Below are positions 34,573-43,778 of a stretch of 64,000 nucleotides of DNA, in pieces. Within the stretch, counting starts at the first letter, position 1. Each line of letters opens with the position of its first letter. Under the pieces are notes generated by a model. That model was not told the origin of the DNA. It saw only the letters and a list, made by a program, of their open reading frames with translations, and did not search any database. Made by a program: the position numbers and the translations under genes. The stretch comes from Burkholderiaceae bacterium (GTDB lineage Bacteria; Pseudomonadota; Gammaproteobacteria; Burkholderiales; Burkholderiaceae_C), in NCBI GenBank assembly GCA_030123545.1, contig CP126124.1, positions 2,418,001-2,482,000 of the forward strand. Direction: 5' to 3'.

Positions 34573-35582
34573 CGGCCGCTCCTCGGTCCGAGTTTGAGGC
34601 GGCGCGCGAGCGGCGGCCAGATGCCTTCGGGCAGGAACAGGATCACGATCATCAGCACGATGCCGTAGAACACCTGCTTAACCCCTGGAATATCGAAGCC
34701 GAGCGCGTTCACGAGATTCGTGATGCCTTCGCCGAGCACGGTGATGACTGCGGCGCCGAAGATCGGCCCGAACAGCGAGCCCAAGCCCCCGATGATCGGC
34801 GCGAGAATGATCTCGATCGAACTGCTGATGTGGAACACCTGATCGGGGAACAGGTTGTTGTAGTAGAACGCATAGAACACGCCGGCGACGCCGGTCATCG
34901 CGGCGCTGACGGTGATCGCGGCCATCTTCCACAGGAAAGTATTGATGCCCAGCGCCTGCGCGGCGTCCTCGTTCTCGCGGATCGCCTGCCAGTAATAGCC
35001 GACCCGGCTGCGCAGCAGCCAGCCCGAAAACACGAAGCCTGCAACGGCGAGCGCGAGGATCACGTAATAGAACATCAGCGGCGGACCGCGCAGGCCGAGA
35101 AGATCGATATGCTCGCGCTGCCCCACCTTGAGGAACAGGCCGCCGGTGGCGCCGACCCATTGGAAATTTTCGAAGCCGATGCGCGTGAACTCGGCGAACG
35201 CGATGGTCAGCAGCGCGAAATAGACGCCGGAGATGCCGAACCGGAATGCGAGCGCGCCGATCACCGCGCCGGCGAGCACGCAGATCGCGATCGCAGCCCA
35301 CAGGCCCGCCCACGGCGCGATCTGGAAGTGGACGAACAGCGCGGCCGCCGTGTACGCGCCGAGCCCGACGAACAGCGCGTGACCGAGCGAGAGCTGGCCG
35401 CAAAAGCCCATCATCACGTTCCACGCCTGGCCGGTGTAGGCGAGGTAGAGGATCATGATCGCGAGCGTCAGCAGATAGGCGTTCAGGAACCAGGGGACGA
35501 CCAGCAGCCCCAGCAGCAGCAACGCCAGCAGCAGGCGGCTGCGCCCCCGGAGCGACGCGAGCAGTTCGCGCAGCGTGTTCAA
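34569..35582 (-). CDS. livM: Branched-chain amino-acid-type ABC transporter permease (LivM family), second importer
   Basis: Permease of 337 residues with LivM hallmarks NVMMGFCGQLSLGHALFVGLGAY and AIRENEDAAQALGIN, and the C-terminal GGLGSLFGPIFGAAVI. I start it at TTG 35582, which overlaps the livH TGA (TTGA), in line with the overlapping GTG starts of the next two genes; the upstream part of the frame is antisense-like sequence over livH. Confidence 0.88.
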   Translation of the reverse strand: MNTLRELLASLRGRSRLLLALLLLGLLVVPWFLNAYLLTLAIMILYLAYTGQAWNVMMGFCGQLSLGHALFVGLGAYTAAALFVHFQIAPWAGLWAAIAICVLAGAVIGALAFRFGISGVYFALLTIAFAEFTRIGFENFQWVGATGGLFLKVGQREHIDLLGLRGPPLMFYYVILALAVAGFVFSGWLLRSRVGYYWQAIRENEDAAQALGINTFLWKMAAITVSAAMTGVAGVFYAFYYNNLFPDQVFHISSSIEIILAPIIGGLGSLFGPIFGAAVITVLGEGITNLVNALGFDIPGVKQVFYGIVLMIVILFLPEGIWPPLARRLKLGPRSGR

Positions 35583-36448
35583 GGCTTGCGCCCCAGCAGG
35601 CCCTGCGGCCGAAACACCAGCACCAGGATCAGCAGTGCAAAGCTGAACATGCTCTTCATCGCCGGATCGAACAGCAGGCCAGCCAGCGCTTCGGACACGC
35701 CGATCAGCACGCCGCCGAGCAGCGCGCCACCCATCGAGCCGAGCCCGCCGACGATCACGATCACGAACGCCAGCAGTGTGTAGCTGGGACCGACCACCGG
35801 CGTGACGTCGACCAGCAGCACCATCATGCAACCGGCGGCGGCGACGCAGGCGGCGCCGAGCCCGAAGGTCAGCGCATACAGGCGCTTGACCTGCAGCCCG
35901 ACGACACGCGCGCCGAGGTAATTGTCGGCGCAGGCACGGATCGCCTTGCCGGTGCGCGCGAAGCGGAAGAACGCGAACAGCGCCGCGCTGCAGACGACGG
36001 CGGCGATGCCGGCAAACACGCGCGCCTTGTCGAACAGCAGCGGACCGATCTCGTAGGAGTCGAGCTGGTAGCTGGTCTGTACGCTCAAGGCGTTTGGGCC
36101 GAACTCCATCAGCAGCAGATTGCTGATGATGGTCGCGATCGCGACCAGCAGGATGAACTGCGAATGCTCGGGCCGGGTGATCATCGGATTGATCAGCGAG
36201 GCTTGCAACGCGTAACCGAACACGAAGAATGCGACCCCGACCGGAACGATCGCGACGATCGGGTCGACCTGCGCCGACGTGAACAGCCAGACGGCGGCGT
36301 ACATCGCAACCGCCATCATTTCGCCGTGCGCGAAATTGACGACGCGCACGACGCCGAAAATCACCGACAGACCGAGCGCCATCAGGCCGTAGACCAGCCC
36401 GGTCAGCACACCGGAGATCAGCACGTTGGCGACGAGGCCGGCTGACAC
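35579..36448 (-). CDS. livH: Branched-chain amino-acid-type ABC transporter permease (LivH family), second importer
   Basis: Permease of 289 residues. The segment LSVIFGVVRVVNFAHGEMMA near the N-terminus and VGGLGSMGGALLGGVLIGV near the C-terminus are LivH signatures. It follows the binding-protein gene by 65 bp and is translationally coupled to livM. Confidence 0.92.
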   Translation of the reverse strand: MSAGLVANVLISGVLTGLVYGLMALGLSVIFGVVRVVNFAHGEMMAVAMYAAVWLFTSAQVDPIVAIVPVGVAFFVFGYALQASLINPMITRPEHSQFILLVAIATIISNLLLMEFGPNALSVQTSYQLDSYEIGPLLFDKARVFAGIAAVVCSAALFAFFRFARTGKAIRACADNYLGARVVGLQVKRLYALTFGLGAACVAAAGCMMVLLVDVTPVVGPSYTLLAFVIVIVGGLGSMGGALLGGVLIGVSEALAGLLFDPAMKSMFSFALLILVLVFRPQGLLGRKP

Positions 36449-36513
36449 GCGCGTCTACCTTGCTACGACAAAAGGGGCCGGTGATCCCGACCCCTGCAAG
36501 CGCGCGTCAATGC

Positions 36514-37737
36514 TCAGGTCCTCTTGTACGTCGGCCAGGGGAACACCGGCTTCGCCTCGGCGGCGGCCTGCGGCAACACGACCATCGGCTGCTCGTGCAG
36601 ATTCTCCACGCAGGCGGACAGGTTGCCCTCGCACTGGCCTTTCGCGTCGAACTTGATCGGGCCGCCGAGCATCATGCGATTCGTGATGTCGGTCGATCGG
36701 ATCGCCGCGGTCAACGGCTGCGCTGCCGCACTGCCGGCGCGCTTGAACGCATCGGCCGCGACCAGCAGCGCCTCGAACGTGTAGCCGACGTTGAGCGCGT
36801 TGTACATCAGCTTGTCCTTCGGGAACATCTTGCTGAATGCGTGATCGACGGTCTTCGTCAACTCGGCCTTCGGGTTGTACCAGGGCACGTTGGAGATGCA
36901 GTAGTCGGACAGCTTGCCGAGCGAACGGTAGAACTGTTCCTCGTACATGCCGGGCGAGCCGGGGCTGACGATGCCCATGATGTTCCAGCGCTGCTTGACG
37001 ATCTCGCGCCGCAGCAGGATCGCGTCGTTCAGCCGGCACACCAGCAGCACGAACTCCGCGTTCGACGCCTTGGCCTTCGCGACCTCGACCGACAGATCCT
37101 TCGTGGCAGGGTCGTAGGCGACCTCCTCGACGATCTTGAACGGCAGCCGCGTGATCTTGGGCAGCATCGCGTTAATGCCCTTGGTCATCGCCTGGCCGAA
37201 CGTGTCGTTCACGTGCATGTACACTGCGGTGCGCGGCGTCTCGTTCGTGGCCTGGAACAGGTCGCCGATCAGCGACAAGCCGTTGCGCAGCAGTTCGACC
37301 GCGGTCGGGAAGTTGCGGAACACGAACTTGTAGCCCTGCTCGGTGATCTGCGGCGCCGCCGCGATGTTGACGACGAACGGCACGCCGCGCTGCTCGGCCA
37401 CCTGCGCGATCGCCGCTGTCGCGCCCGAGTCGAACGCACCGACCAGCACGTTCGCCCCTTCGTCGATCAACCGCTCGGCGCGGCTGCGCGCGGTCTGCAC
37501 GTTCGATTCGGTGTCGGCGTTCATCAGCTCGATGTCGACGCCCGTCAGTTCCTTGATCACGCCGGGAGCAAGGTCCGAGCCCTTCTTGCACGACTGGCCG
37601 ATGAAGCCCTCGTAACCCGAGAGCGGCAACAGCACGCCGACGCGGAGCTTCTTCGCTTGCGCTCGCGCAACCTGGAACGGGGCGAGCGCGCCGAGGGCGG
37701 TGGCGGCGAGAGCCTTGTCGAAATCACGACGCTTCAT
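36514..37737 (-). CDS. ABC transporter substrate-binding protein, second HAAT importer
   Basis: Periplasmic receptor of 407 residues. The N-terminus MKRRDFDKALAATALGAL carries a twin-arginine-like RRDFDK, suggesting Tat export, with cleavage near ARAQA. The Peripla_BP_6 fold follows (VGVLLPLSGYEGFIGQS, NVLVGAFDSGATAAIAQ). AAGGAG lies eight bases before the ATG. First gene of the unit. The ligand is unknown; it is clearly diverged from the first importer's receptor. Confidence 0.9.
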   Translation of the reverse strand: MKRRDFDKALAATALGALAPFQVARAQAKKLRVGVLLPLSGYEGFIGQSCKKGSDLAPGVIKELTGVDIELMNADTESNVQTARSRAERLIDEGANVLVGAFDSGATAAIAQVAEQRGVPFVVNIAAAPQITEQGYKFVFRNFPTAVELLRNGLSLIGDLFQATNETPRTAVYMHVNDTFGQAMTKGINAMLPKITRLPFKIVEEVAYDPATKDLSVEVAKAKASNAEFVLLVCRLNDAILLRREIVKQRWNIMGIVSPGSPGMYEEQFYRSLGKLSDYCISNVPWYNPKAELTKTVDHAFSKMFPKDKLMYNALNVGYTFEALLVAADAFKRAGSAAAQPLTAAIRSTDITNRMMLGGPIKFDAKGQCEGNLSACVENLHEQPMVVLPQAAAEAKPVFPWPTYKRT

Positions 37738-37864
37738 GGAACATGCTCCTTTGTTGGTTGTACGGGCGCGGCAGGCGCTGGAACATTAGCCGCGGGACGG
37801 CGCGTATCGTCGAATGAATTGGCCCCCGGATGCAATCGGATACAACCCTAACGTCCGCTGCGAG

Positions 37865-38392
37865 CTAGTCATTTGCCTCGTCGACCTTGATGTCGACCAT
37901 CAGTTCGTTCGCGAGTGCGTGCAGCGCCGCGCGCAGCGATTCGGTCGCAAGCGGTGCTGGCAGGCGCAGCCGGGCCCGCGCCTCGAACAGCGCCTCGCCG
38001 GAAAACGGTGCGCTGGCAGTGCCGGTGTCGAGCTGTTCAACGCTGACGCCGCGATCGGCCAGTACCCGCGAGACGTCGCGCACGATGCCGGGCCGGTCCT
38101 GACCAACCAGTTCTAGTTGCACCACGCGGCCTGTGGACAGCAGCGCGGTGCTGGCGCCGCTGTCGACCGTCACGCGCAGCCCCTGCGACTCGAGCGCGCG
38201 CAGGCTCGTAGCCAGACCACTTGCCCGTTCCGCGGGCAGTTCGACCAACACCACGCCTGCGAACTGGCCGGCCAGCGTCGCCATCCGGCCTTCGAGCCAG
38301 TTGCCGCCGGCGGCCGCGATCTGTTCGGCCAGGCTGCGCACCAGACCCGGTCGGTCCGGGCCCAGCACCGTCAGAACCAGCGATGTGTTCAT
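37865..38392 (-). CDS. Tandem ACT-domain protein, GcvR-like
   Basis: Cytoplasmic protein of 175 residues with two ACT domains, each opening with the same pattern: LTVLGPDRPGLVRSLAEQIA (residue 7 on) and LELVGQDRPGIVRDVSRVLA (near residue 95). The pair and length match the glycine-cleavage repressor GcvR and related amino-acid-sensing regulators. GAGGAAA precedes the ATG. The target is not evident; no gcv genes are near. Confidence 0.85.
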   Translation of the reverse strand: MNTSLVLTVLGPDRPGLVRSLAEQIAAAGGNWLEGRMATLAGQFAGVVLVELPAERASGLATSLRALESQGLRVTVDSGASTALLSTGRVVQLELVGQDRPGIVRDVSRVLADRGVSVEQLDTGTASAPFSGEALFEARARLRLPAPLATESLRAALHALANELMVDIKVDEAND

Positions 38393-38614
38393 GGCAGTTT
38401 CCTCGTTCACGCCAGCGGTTGCGCGGGCTCGGTCGGTTCGCAACGTCGCCGGCCGGAGGTGAACCGTTCGCGCGCTGCAGTCAGTGTACGAGTTATCGAT
38501 CGGTCCTTGCGAGCGGGTCGCGCAGGCCGGCGACGCGACGTTGATTGCGCTGCCGCCGCGGACATCGCATGGGCGGCGACAATAGCGAAACCAGCGCTCG
38601 TTTCGTCGCAAGTC

Positions 38615-39379
38615 ATGCAGTCTGTCCGTCCCTTGCTGCCCTGGCTGGCGCCGGGCGCGCCGTTTCCGAGGCCGGAGCGCGCCTGGGGCATGCTGGACCC
38701 GGCGCCGGGACTGCTGGCCGGCGGCGGCACGCTGGACGTCGACAGCCTGACGCGCGCATACGCGCTCGGCATCTTTCCGTGGTTCAGCGAGGATCAGCCG
38801 ATTCTGTGGTGGAGCCCGGACCCGCGGATGGTGCTGCACACCGACGAGTTCAGGCTGCACCGTTCGTTGCGCAAGACGCTGCGCCGTTTTGCCGCCGATC
38901 CGCGCTGCGAGATCGCGGTCGATCGTTCGTTCGCGCAGGTCATCCGTGCCTGTGCCGCCAGTCCGCGCCTGGGGCAGTCGGGCACCTGGATCGTGCCCGC
39001 GATGGTGCAGGCCTACGACGCGCTGCATGAGGCCGGCTTCGCGCACAGCGTCGAGACCTGGATCGCCGGACGGCTCGTGGGAGGCCTGTATTTCGTCGCG
39101 CTCGGCCAGGCGGTGTTCGGCGAGTCGATGTTCACCCGGATGCCGGACGCCTCGAAGATCGCGCTTGCCGCGCTGGTGGGCATGGCGCGGCAGCATGGCA
39201 TCGGCCTGATCGATTGCCAGCAGAACACCGCGCATCTCGCATCGCTGGGTGCACGCGAAATCCGGCGCAAGATCTTCGTTGCCGAGGTCGCGCGACGCTC
39301 CAGGCTCGCGCCGCCGCGCTGGCAGTTCGAGCACGTATACTGGCAACATCTCCTGCCAGCAGGGAGTTCGGCAGCGTGA
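38615..39379 (+). CDS. aat: Leucyl/phenylalanyl-tRNA--protein transferase
   Basis: Adds Leu or Phe to N-terminal Lys/Arg of proteins, creating an N-degron. The 254-residue protein has the family core YALGIFPWFSEDQPILWWSPDPRMVL, then GTWIVPAMVQAY, HSVETW and GGLYGVALG-like GGLYFVALGQAVFGESMFTR. The start ATG at 38615 fits the usual N-terminal length. Its TGA overlaps the bpt GTG. Confidence 0.95.
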   Translation: MQSVRPLLPWLAPGAPFPRPERAWGMLDPAPGLLAGGGTLDVDSLTRAYALGIFPWFSEDQPILWWSPDPRMVLHTDEFRLHRSLRKTLRRFAADPRCEIAVDRSFAQVIRACAASPRLGQSGTWIVPAMVQAYDALHEAGFAHSVETWIAGRLVGGLYFVALGQAVFGESMFTRMPDASKIALAALVGMARQHGIGLIDCQQNTAHLASLGAREIRRKIFVAEVARRSRLAPPRWQFEHVYWQHLLPAGSSAA

Positions 39380-40125
39380 CGCACCTCAAGGACCTTCCGC
39401 TTCAGACGCTGCAGTTCTATGCGACGGCGCCCTACCCTTGCAGCTACCTGCCGGGAAATCAGGCACGCTCGCAGGTGGCGACGCCGAGCCACCTGATCCA
39501 CAACGACACCTACTCGGACCTGGTCACGCGCGGCTTTCGGCGCAGTGGGATGTTCACCTACCGGCCCTACTGCGACGGCTGCAACGCCTGTCAGCCGTTG
39601 CGGGTGCTGGTCGATGGGTTCGCGCCCGACCGCAGCCAGCGCAGAGCGTGGCAGCAGCACCGCGCGCTGCAGGCGCGGGTGCTGAAGCTGTGCTTCGTGC
39701 CCGAGCACTACCACCTATACCTGCGCTATCAGAACGGTCGCCACGCGGGCGGCGGCATGGACCACGACAGCGTGGACCAGTACACGCAGTTCCTGCTGCA
39801 AAGCCGGGTCAACTCGCGGCTCGTCGAGTTTCGTGCACCCGGCCCAGACGGCTCCCCCGGCGTGCTGAAGATGGTGTCCATCCTGGACGTGCTGAACGAC
39901 GGGCTGTCGGCGGTCTACACCTTCTACGAACCCGATCCCGGTACCAGCTACGGCACCTACAGCATCCTGTGGCAGATCGAGCAGGCGCGCGAGCTCGGGC
40001 TGCCGCATGTCTACCTGGGCTACTGGATCGCCCGCAGCCCGAAGATGACCTACAAGGCCCGGTTCATGCCGCACCAGATCCTCAAGGGCGGCCGCTGGGT
40101 AACCGTCGGGGACGATCACACCTGA
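39376..40125 (+). CDS. bpt: Aspartate/glutamate leucyltransferase (bacterial arginyltransferase family)
   Basis: Adds Leu to N-terminal Asp/Glu. The conserved segments are APYPCSYLPGNQARSQV, RSGMFTYRPYCDGCNACQPLRV and GTYSILWQIEQARELGLPHVYLGYWI. The start is a GTG overlapping the aat stop (GTGA); with aat it supplies both primary N-degron transferases from one transcript. Length is 249 residues. Confidence 0.95.
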   Translation: MTHLKDLPLQTLQFYATAPYPCSYLPGNQARSQVATPSHLIHNDTYSDLVTRGFRRSGMFTYRPYCDGCNACQPLRVLVDGFAPDRSQRRAWQQHRALQARVLKLCFVPEHYHLYLRYQNGRHAGGGMDHDSVDQYTQFLLQSRVNSRLVEFRAPGPDGSPGVLKMVSILDVLNDGLSAVYTFYEPDPGTSYGTYSILWQIEQARELGLPHVYLGYWIARSPKMTYKARFMPHQILKGGRWVTVGDDHT

Positions 40126-40192
40126 TCCCCGGCCGGCTGGCGAGCCCGCGTTTCACCAGATAAAATCCGGTGATGACGTCCTGCGGCTCGCG

Positions 40193-40990
40193 ATGAAGCA
40201 TTCCGACCCCAATACGGCGGCGACGCCGACAATCCAGGTGATCGAGCGCATGTTTGCGCTGATCGAGGTATTGGCGTCGCATGATGAGCCGGTATCGCTG
40301 AAGGAGATCAGCGCGCTCACGGGGCTACATCCGTCGACCACTCACCGCATCCTCAACGATCTGGCGATCGGACGCTTCGTCGACCGGCCGGAAGCGGGCA
40401 GCTACCGGCTCGGCATGCGGCTGCTCGAACTCGGCAACCTGGTGAAGGGGCGGCTGAACGTGCGCGACGCCGCGCTTGCGCCGATGCGCGAACTGCACCG
40501 TCTGATCCAGCAGCCGGTGAACCTGAGCATGCGCCAGGGCGACGAGATCGTGTATATCGAGCGCTCCTATGGCGAGCGTTCCGGCATGCAGGTGGTGCGC
40601 GCGATCGGCGGACACGCACCGTTGCACCTGACGTCGGTCGGCAAGCTGTTCCTCGCCCACGACGATCCGCAGCGGGTGCGCGCCTACGCAGTCCGTACCG
40701 GCCTGGCCGGTCACACGAAGAACAGCATCACCCAGCTGCCGGCGCTCGAGCGCGAGCTCGCCAAAGCCAGGCAGTCGGGAACCGCGCGCGACAACGAAGA
40801 ACTGGAACTGGGCGTGCGCTGCATGGCCGCCGGCATCTACGACGACCAGAGCAAGCTCGTGGCAGGGCTGTCGATCTCGGCGCCGGCAGACCGGCTGGAT
40901 GAAGGCTGGCTGCCCAAGCTGCAGGCCACCGTGGAACGGATTTCAGCGGCGCTGGGCTACAAGGCTTCGGTACCGCGGGTGGCGACCTGA
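40193..40990 (+). CDS. IclR family transcriptional regulator
   Basis: Regulator of 265 residues with a winged HTH near residues 15-80 (PVSLKEISALTGLHPSTTHRILNDL) and an effector domain with HLTSVGKLFLA and the late RCMAAGIYDDQSKLVAGLSISAPADR. Neighbours give no clue to the target: it ends four bases from the convergent peptidase gene. An aromatic or aliphatic acid ligand would be usual for the family. Confidence 0.9.
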   Translation: MKHSDPNTAATPTIQVIERMFALIEVLASHDEPVSLKEISALTGLHPSTTHRILNDLAIGRFVDRPEAGSYRLGMRLLELGNLVKGRLNVRDAALAPMRELHRLIQQPVNLSMRQGDEIVYIERSYGERSGMQVVRAIGGHAPLHLTSVGKLFLAHDDPQRVRAYAVRTGLAGHTKNSITQLPALERELAKARQSGTARDNEELELGVRCMAAGIYDDQSKLVAGLSISAPADRLDEGWLPKLQATVERISAALGYKASVPRVAT

Positions 40991-40994
40991 ACGT

Positions 40995-42095
40995 TCAGCC
41001 GTTCGGGGTTTCCTTGTCCGACACCGACACCTGGATCGGATTGACCGGACGCGTTTCGACCCAGCGCCGTACCCTTTCCGCGTCGGCGAAGCGGCTCAGC
41101 GAGCCGGCCGAATCGAGAAACACCATGATCAGCTTGCGTCCGGCAACCTTGACCTGCATCAGCAGGCAATGGCCGGCCTCGTTGATGAAGCCGGTCTTTT
41201 GCAGGCCGATGTCCCAGGTTGGATTCTTGACGAGCCGGTTCGTGTTGTTGAACTGAACCGTGCGACGGCCCATGTCGACGTCGAAACTGTGCGACGTGGT
41301 CAGTTCGCGCAGCATCGGGTTGCGGTAAGCGACATTGACGAGCTTGGCCAGGTCGAGCGCGCTGGACCGGTTCTCGCTCGACAGTCCGGTCGGCTCGACA
41401 TAGTGGGTTTCCGTCATGCCGAGTTCCTTGGCCTTCGCATTCATCAGCGCGACGAACGTCGCCTCGCCGCCCGGATAGGTGCGCGCGAGCGCATGGGCCG
41501 CGCGGTTTTCGCTGGCCATCAGCGCCAAGTGCAACAGTTCGCCGCGGGTCAGCACCGTGCCCACGCGCAGCCGCGAGCGGCTGTGCTTGATCGTGTCGAC
41601 GTCGTCCTCGGTGATGGTGATCGGCTGATCCATCGGCAGGCCGGATTCACTGATCAGCAGGCCGGTCATCAGCTTGCTGAGCGAGGCGATCGGAAGCACC
41701 GTCTGGTCGTTCTTGCTGAACAGCACCTCGTGCGTGTCCTGATCCATCACAAGCGCCGCGCCCGACTTCAGGTCGAGCGGGTCCTCGGTTGCGTGCAGGC
41801 CATCCAACTGCCCGACCGACGGTGGCGCCGGCACGTAGGCCACATGCACGACGGACCGGCGCTTGCCTTGCACCACCACCCGGACACGTTTGCCGCGCGC
41901 ATGGGTGGTCGACTTGGCGACCGAATGCCTGGTGGCATGGGTGCTGTGGTGCACCGCCTTCTTTGCAGTCTTCTTGTGGGTTCCCGCCGCCTGCGCAGCC
42001 GGCGCAGCCATCAGGCCCGCGAACGCAAGCAGAAGAACGATCTGCAGCAACCGGTTGAACGCCCGGCGCGCTTCGACGACTGGATGAAGCGGCAT
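40995..42095 (-). CDS. D-alanyl-D-alanine endopeptidase (PBP7/PbpG-like serine peptidase)
   Basis: Periplasmic low-molecular-mass penicillin-binding protein. A signal peptide ends near APAAQA, followed by a His/Lys/Arg-rich linker of about 60 residues, then the peptidase S11 domain with SxxK in IASLSKLMTG, SxN in ASENRAA and KTG in LQKTGFINEAG. ATG 42095 (366 residues) is preferred; a GTG at 42125 is the alternative. It cuts peptidoglycan cross-links. The basic linker is unusual and may bind the cell wall or membrane. Confidence 0.88.
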   Translation of the reverse strand: MPLHPVVEARRAFNRLLQIVLLLAFAGLMAAPAAQAAGTHKKTAKKAVHHSTHATRHSVAKSTTHARGKRVRVVVQGKRRSVVHVAYVPAPPSVGQLDGLHATEDPLDLKSGAALVMDQDTHEVLFSKNDQTVLPIASLSKLMTGLLISESGLPMDQPITITEDDVDTIKHSRSRLRVGTVLTRGELLHLALMASENRAAHALARTYPGGEATFVALMNAKAKELGMTETHYVEPTGLSSENRSSALDLAKLVNVAYRNPMLRELTTSHSFDVDMGRRTVQFNNTNRLVKNPTWDIGLQKTGFINEAGHCLLMQVKVAGRKLIMVFLDSAGSLSRFADAERVRRWVETRPVNPIQVSVSDKETPNG

Positions 42096-42144
42096 TTCTT
42101 GTTTCCCTACCCGATCCCCAAACACGTTGTCGAGTGTATCAAAA

Positions 42145-42182
42145 AGAAAAAATCATGCAACATCAATCAGTTGCATGATTTT
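42145..42182 (-). terminator. Rho-independent terminator of the leuA operon
   Basis: On the minus strand AAAATCATGCAA and TTGCATGATTTT form a 12-bp stem followed by more T residues, 34 bp after the leuA stop codon. Confidence 0.8.
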
Positions 42183-42215
42183 CCTAATATTTTTTCCAGG
42201 TTCTAAGTAATAACC

Positions 42216-43754
42216 CTAGCCTTGCGCGGCCACAGTTTCAACTTTGCTGTGCAACTTGTTGAGTGCGCTCAGATAGGCCTTGGCCGATGCAACGATGATG
42301 TCGGGGTCGGCGCCGACACCGTTGACCACGCGGCCGCTATTTTGCAGCCGCACCGTGACTTCGCCCTGACTCTCGGTCGAGCCGCTGATCGCGTTCACCG
42401 AGTACAGCACCATCTCGGCGCCGCTGTGCACATGCGACTCGATCGCCTTCAACGACGCATCGACCGGTCCGTTGCCATCGGCGCGGCCCCGCACCTCCTT
42501 GCCGGCGATCGTGAACACGATCTCCGCATGCGGGCGCTCGCCGGTCTCGCTCGCCTGCGACAGCGACACGAAGCCGTACTGCTCCTTGGTCGCGGCGATG
42601 CTCTCGTCACTGACCAGCGCGAGGATGTCCTCGTCGAAGATTTCGCTCTTGCGATCCGCCAGTTCCTTGAACTTCGCGAACGCGGCCATGACCTCGGTTT
42701 CCGATTCAAGCATCACGCCGAGTTCGTGCAAGCGCTGCTTGAATGCATTGCGGCCGGAGAGCTTACCGAGCACGATCTTGTTCGCGCTCCAGCCCACGTC
42801 CTCGGCGCGCATGATCTCGTAGGTGTCGCGCGCCTTCAGCACGCCGTCCTGGTGGATGCCGCTGGCGTGCGCGAAGGCATTCGCGCCGACCACCGCCTTG
42901 TTCGGCTGCACCACGAAGCCGGTGGTCTGGCTGACCATGCGGCTCGCCGGCACGATGTGGGCGGTGTCTATGCCGACGTCGAGTCCGAAGTAGTCTCTGC
43001 GGGTCTTCACCGCCATCACCACCTCTTCAAGCGAGCAGTTGCCGGCGCGTTCGCCCAAGCCGTTGATCGTGCACTCGACCTGGCGCGCGCCGCCGATCTT
43101 GACCCCGGCCAGGCTGTTCGCCACCGCCATGCCCAGGTCGTTGTGGCAGTGCACGCTCCAGACCGCGCGGTCGCTGTTCGGGATCTTCTCGCGCAAGGTC
43201 TTGATGAAGTTGCCATACAGTTCCGGAATCGCGTAGCCGACGGTGTCGGGGACGTTGATCGTGGTGGCGCCCTCCTTGATCACCGCCTCGATCACCCGGC
43301 ACAGAAAGTCGATATCGCTGCGGTAGCCGTCCTCGGGGCTGAATTCGACGTCGTCGATCCGGCTGCGTGCATAGCGCACCGCGAGCCGCGCCTGCTCGAA
43401 CACCTCGTCGGGCGTCATGCGCAGTTTCTTTTCCATGTGCAGCGCACTGGTCGCGATGAAGGTGTGGATGCGTCCGCGCGCGACCCCCTGCAGTGCATCG
43501 GCGGCGCGCGCGATGTCGCGGTCGTTGGCGCGCGCCAGCGAGCACACGGTGGAGTCGCGAATCACTTCGGCAATCGCGCGCACGCATTCGAAGTCGCCGT
43601 TGGAACTGGCCGCGAAACCGGCTTCTATCACATCCACCTTCAGCCGCTCGAGCTGGCGCGCGATGCGCAGCTTCTCGTCGCGCGTCATGCTGGCGCCGGG
43701 CGACTGCTCGCCGTCGCGGAGGGTGGTGTCGAAGATGATGAGCTTGTCGGCCAT
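42216..43754 (-). CDS. leuA: 2-Isopropylmalate synthase, LeuA type 1
   Basis: First committed enzyme of leucine synthesis, condensing 2-ketoisovalerate with acetyl-CoA. The 512-residue protein has the catalytic DTTLRDGEQSPGASM near the N-terminus, the metal site region SVHCHNDLGMAVANS, GLGERAGNCSLEEV, HASGIHQDGVLK, and a complete C-terminal leucine-feedback domain. It lies 24 bp after the larger leuA paralogue, sharing its attenuator. Confidence 0.95.
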   Translation of the reverse strand: MADKLIIFDTTLRDGEQSPGASMTRDEKLRIARQLERLKVDVIEAGFAASSNGDFECVRAIAEVIRDSTVCSLARANDRDIARAADALQGVARGRIHTFIATSALHMEKKLRMTPDEVFEQARLAVRYARSRIDDVEFSPEDGYRSDIDFLCRVIEAVIKEGATTINVPDTVGYAIPELYGNFIKTLREKIPNSDRAVWSVHCHNDLGMAVANSLAGVKIGGARQVECTINGLGERAGNCSLEEVVMAVKTRRDYFGLDVGIDTAHIVPASRMVSQTTGFVVQPNKAVVGANAFAHASGIHQDGVLKARDTYEIMRAEDVGWSANKIVLGKLSGRNAFKQRLHELGVMLESETEVMAAFAKFKELADRKSEIFDEDILALVSDESIAATKEQYGFVSLSQASETGERPHAEIVFTIAGKEVRGRADGNGPVDASLKAIESHVHSGAEMVLYSVNAISGSTESQGEVTVRLQNSGRVVNGVGADPDIIVASAKAYLSALNKLHSKVETVAAQG

Positions 43755-43778
43755 GGTCGGCTCCTCGAAGACGGTATT

